Positions 14,801 through 15,857 of a stretch of DNA of 15,857 nucleotides are shown in pieces. The translations under genes were made by a program, and so were the position numbers. The notes beneath the pieces are model-generated. The model was not told where the DNA came from. It ran no database searches and saw only the letters and a program-made list of their open reading frames with translations. Positions within the stretch are counted from its first letter, which is position 1, and every line of letters starts with the position of its first letter. Source of the DNA: Oscillospiraceae bacterium (GTDB taxonomy: Bacteria; Bacillota; Clostridia; UMGS1883); the NCBI GenBank assembly GCA_022508735.1, contig JAFLUQ010000041.1, positions 1 to 15,857 on the forward strand, given 5' to 3'.

Positions 14801-15857
14801 GAGGTGTTATCGAGCCTGAGCACATTGCTGCCCAGCTCTTCGTCAAAGACTATAGACGCACTGCCCCGGAAAAGACCGTCGTTATTACCGACTGTGTCCT
14901 TCACGCCGCCGCTGAGCTTTTCCTCAAAGTCATAATACAGTATAACAGTTTCCTCCGACTCTGAGGTATCCTCCTCCGGCTCTTCAAATATGGTTTTTAC
15001 ATCGTAGAAATCCCAGCCCGTTATTCCGGTTATATGCGCGATCTTTCGGCAAATCTCGGTACTGTGATAATATCCGTTGAAATGCTCGGCTCCTCTGCCC
15101 TCGGCAAAAAGCATAACGTTAGTGTTCGACGGCCCGGCCCCGAGCCATTCAATGCTGTCACTGCCGCTCGATCTGCTTGAAAGCCCGGTTTCCACCACAG
15201 AGCCTGTTTCATGCTCCGCGGTCACTATAACAAGGGTCTCGCCGTCCCGGGCGGCAAAGTCCAGCGCCGCACCGATGGCGTCATCCAGAGCTTTAACAGC
15301 CTCCATCGCCTTTAAGGAGTCGTTTTTCTCGGCATAATCCTCGATTTTGGCGCTGTCTATAACAAGCACAAAGCCGTCACCGCTATCGCTGAGCCGACTT
15401 AACGCATAGTTAGTATCGTCGGCAAGGGAGCTGCTGGAGGAAATTTTAACGTCCAGCTCTGCGCCGTCAACCTGATTTTTTATGGATTTTATATCGCCGG
15501 CATCGGCGCTGTGGGCCACGAACGCACTTGCGACAGTCTCCGAGATCTCGGCATCTGAAATGATACCTGTGCGTTTTCCGCTTCTGGCCGCCGCTTCTGT
15601 CAAGGTTTCATACCCGCGGTAACCGTCCAGCTCCGCGCCAAGGCCTAATACTCCGTTATCCGTACCGGAGCCGGTGGCAAGCTGGGTACCCGCCGACGCG
15701 TCGTCACTTGTTCCGTTGTCGGCAGAATAGGTGGAAACAAGGCCGGTGACACCCATCTTCTGCATATTGAGCTCTTCGTATGCGCTCATATACTTCCACT
15801 GAGTATACTGGATAAGGTTTTCGCCCATGCCCTCGCCGATTATGTAAATAACGTTCT
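11839..15857 (-). CDS. Giant alkaline phosphatase-like protein with tandem phosphatase and LamG domains, N-terminus outside window
   Basis: The open frame covers 1338 residues up to the right edge; an internal Met at 15828 (numbered 1 here) is not the start, because coding continues upstream (NVIYIIGEG). Domain order is: degenerate alkaline phosphatase domain (up to about 285), LamG-like domain (about 294-495), alkaline phosphatase domain (about 533-870), LamG-like domain (about 880-1085), then a C-terminal region with two beta-rich parts (about 1090-1329). The second phosphatase domain has Asp542, Asp585-Ser586 (nucleophile), Thr639, His646, Glu753, Asp758, His762, Asp800-His801 and His831, the zinc/magnesium set of alkaline phosphatases. 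It should release phosphate from organic esters outside the cell, with LamG domains for glycan or surface binding. No LPXTG, SLH or dockerin is visible at the C-terminus. The signal peptide must lie beyond the window. Confidence 0.92.
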   Translation of the reverse strand, partial: NVIYIIGEGMGENLIQYTQWKYMSAYEELNMQKMGVTGLVSTYSADNGTSDDASAGTQLATGSGTDNGVLGLGAELDGYRGYETLTEAAARSGKRTGIISDAEISETVASAFVAHSADAGDIKSIKNQVDGAELDVKISSSSSLADDTNYALSRLSDSGDGFVLVIDSAKIEDYAEKNDSLKAMEAVKALDDAIGAALDFAARDGETLVIVTAEHETGSVVETGLSSRSSGSDSIEWLGAGPSNTNVMLFAEGRGAEHFNGYYHSTEICRKIAHITGITGWDFYDVKTIFEEPEEDTSESEETVILYYDFEEKLSGGVKDTVGNNDGLFRGSASIVFDEELGSNVLRLDNTSGNGSYLKLPNGVCDDMLYLTIEMDIKSSQTYSSNSSTFQIADKNEPTKYFYFKYEPKGQGLRYSLNPGSEWKSSGTKAMSNIGGDEWVKLKYVIEPTKHTVYINGEEFLTYETKGSLPMLGSGLNTYIGHSMFSIDKDYTGSIDNVKISGIKQEGADEDENRVKKDVSVTPAEPITDENDLPESPESDSAKNVILLIGDGTGQNIMQLSQWHYNGADKPYSVQTMPYIGLSKTYSRSDGVTDSAAGGTALATGLKTINYYVGLGGAGARFKNLMEYARENGMATGVLTTTDITDATPAAFSAHAMDRIYHDEIASQQAVSGTDILMGGGGEYFTDLLSGMKSDGYKHVTTADQMNALAGGDKVIGLFGESGDLDQPLDGDTTEPLLDEMVKKSIGMLDGRSENGFVLMAEGALIDHYAHSNDALGAIEQAKIFDNAIAEALDFAKKDKNTLVIVTADHETGGIGLLGSSNTGAGASIYGKYKWTTGNHTSAYVPIYAYGPGAERLTGVHENTEVFDVMMSVLGIEKDEPPARDRDDSLILELSFDNSDLSTDYGMAAENGSLSYERGYKGKAVRFSGSADNYIELFGDNGQSLLAGEDSFTVTYWSKTDSASNVNWMFYAAPGSEPQKYGSELYIGILDEGKSMKAERYNYGRSAYPEATFAGDEWKHVAVTVDKDKTSLYINGELVSAADSSAAVVDILGSDPAAYIGRANWGSGEGARGLVDEYKIYNYALGEEDIKELYNSSITIPADALSALYLGGEVSYRLNIQEPGGEDVYVALYDDSGMMMSVRKHTAEAEIKGAFSDLDGEGVEIAVYAWKAGTMIPVWSIKQEVLDFSNVTLTSSQQNAAAFTALPEKQGKVVYSFDLIDNGSNDSGILLGNSAALNTSSGNYFASGSIVILFSGGTLYTRDASSKTRAANYTVGEKVSVRIEADIDAKLYSLYVDGALAAENVGFRTSANSLNTLALVENGGGKMFNVTNLSISQM

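Noticed and set aside
1..15857. CRISPR array, tRNA/rRNA genes or mobile elements
   Set aside because: No spaced direct repeats, cloverleaf-like sequences, transposase motifs or terminal inverted repeats were seen.

Overview
The window looks like a chromosomal segment of an anaerobic Firmicute, probably a gut-type Clostridia (Oscillospiraceae/Ruminococcaceae-like). The reasons are a T-box leader, strong AGGAGG ribosome binding sites, near-consensus TTGACA/TATAAT promoters, an ECF transporter, an oxygen-sensitive ferredoxin-linked 2-oxoacid oxidoreductase, and large secreted LamG-domain proteins. The species cannot be named from sequence alone.

Left half (1-6383, all minus strand) is one long operon. 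In transcription order it is: a near-consensus promoter (6355-6383); a T-box leader with a UGG (Trp) specifier and a terminator/antiterminator switch (about 6042-6348); a TrpP-like integral membrane S component (5450-5995); two ECF ATPases (4602-5453 and 3793-4605); EcfT (3035-3796); the alpha and beta subunits of indolepyruvate:ferredoxin oxidoreductase (iorA 1202-3019, iorB 616-1209); and a phenylacetate-CoA-ligase-like enzyme that runs off the left edge (1-614). Genes overlap or are at most 15 nt apart. The Trp T-box should switch the operon on when tRNA-Trp is uncharged, that is, during tryptophan starvation. Induction by starvation makes no sense for tryptophan catabolism. It does fit tryptophan acquisition: the ECF system imports tryptophan or a precursor, while the ligase and IorAB run in the reductive direction (indoleacetate to indoleacetyl-CoA to indolepyruvate), followed by transamination to Trp. 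This is the aryl-acid route known from methanogens. It is the main finding of the window.

Right half (6425-15857) encodes cell-surface or secreted proteins. A 1193-aa exported protein with two LamG-like domains and Ig/mucin-binding-like modules (6618-10199, minus) is followed by a 58-aa unknown small protein (6425-6601, minus). Divergent from it, across a 315-nt intergenic region with two promoters and a palindrome, is a 404-aa protein of the uncharacterised nucleotidyltransferase family NTP_transf_5 (10515-11729, plus). It converges on a very large alkaline phosphatase-like protein (11839-15857, minus, 5' end outside the window), with a shared 16-bp-stem bidirectional terminator between them. 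The phosphatase protein has two phosphatase domains in tandem. The C-terminal one keeps all the expected metal and nucleophile residues, while the N-terminal one has lost most of them and looks like a pseudo-phosphatase. The third LamG-like module of this locus (in the phosphatase protein) and the second LamG of the 1193-aa protein resemble each other, which suggests shared module ancestry.

No tRNA, rRNA, CRISPR array, transposase or phage gene was seen.
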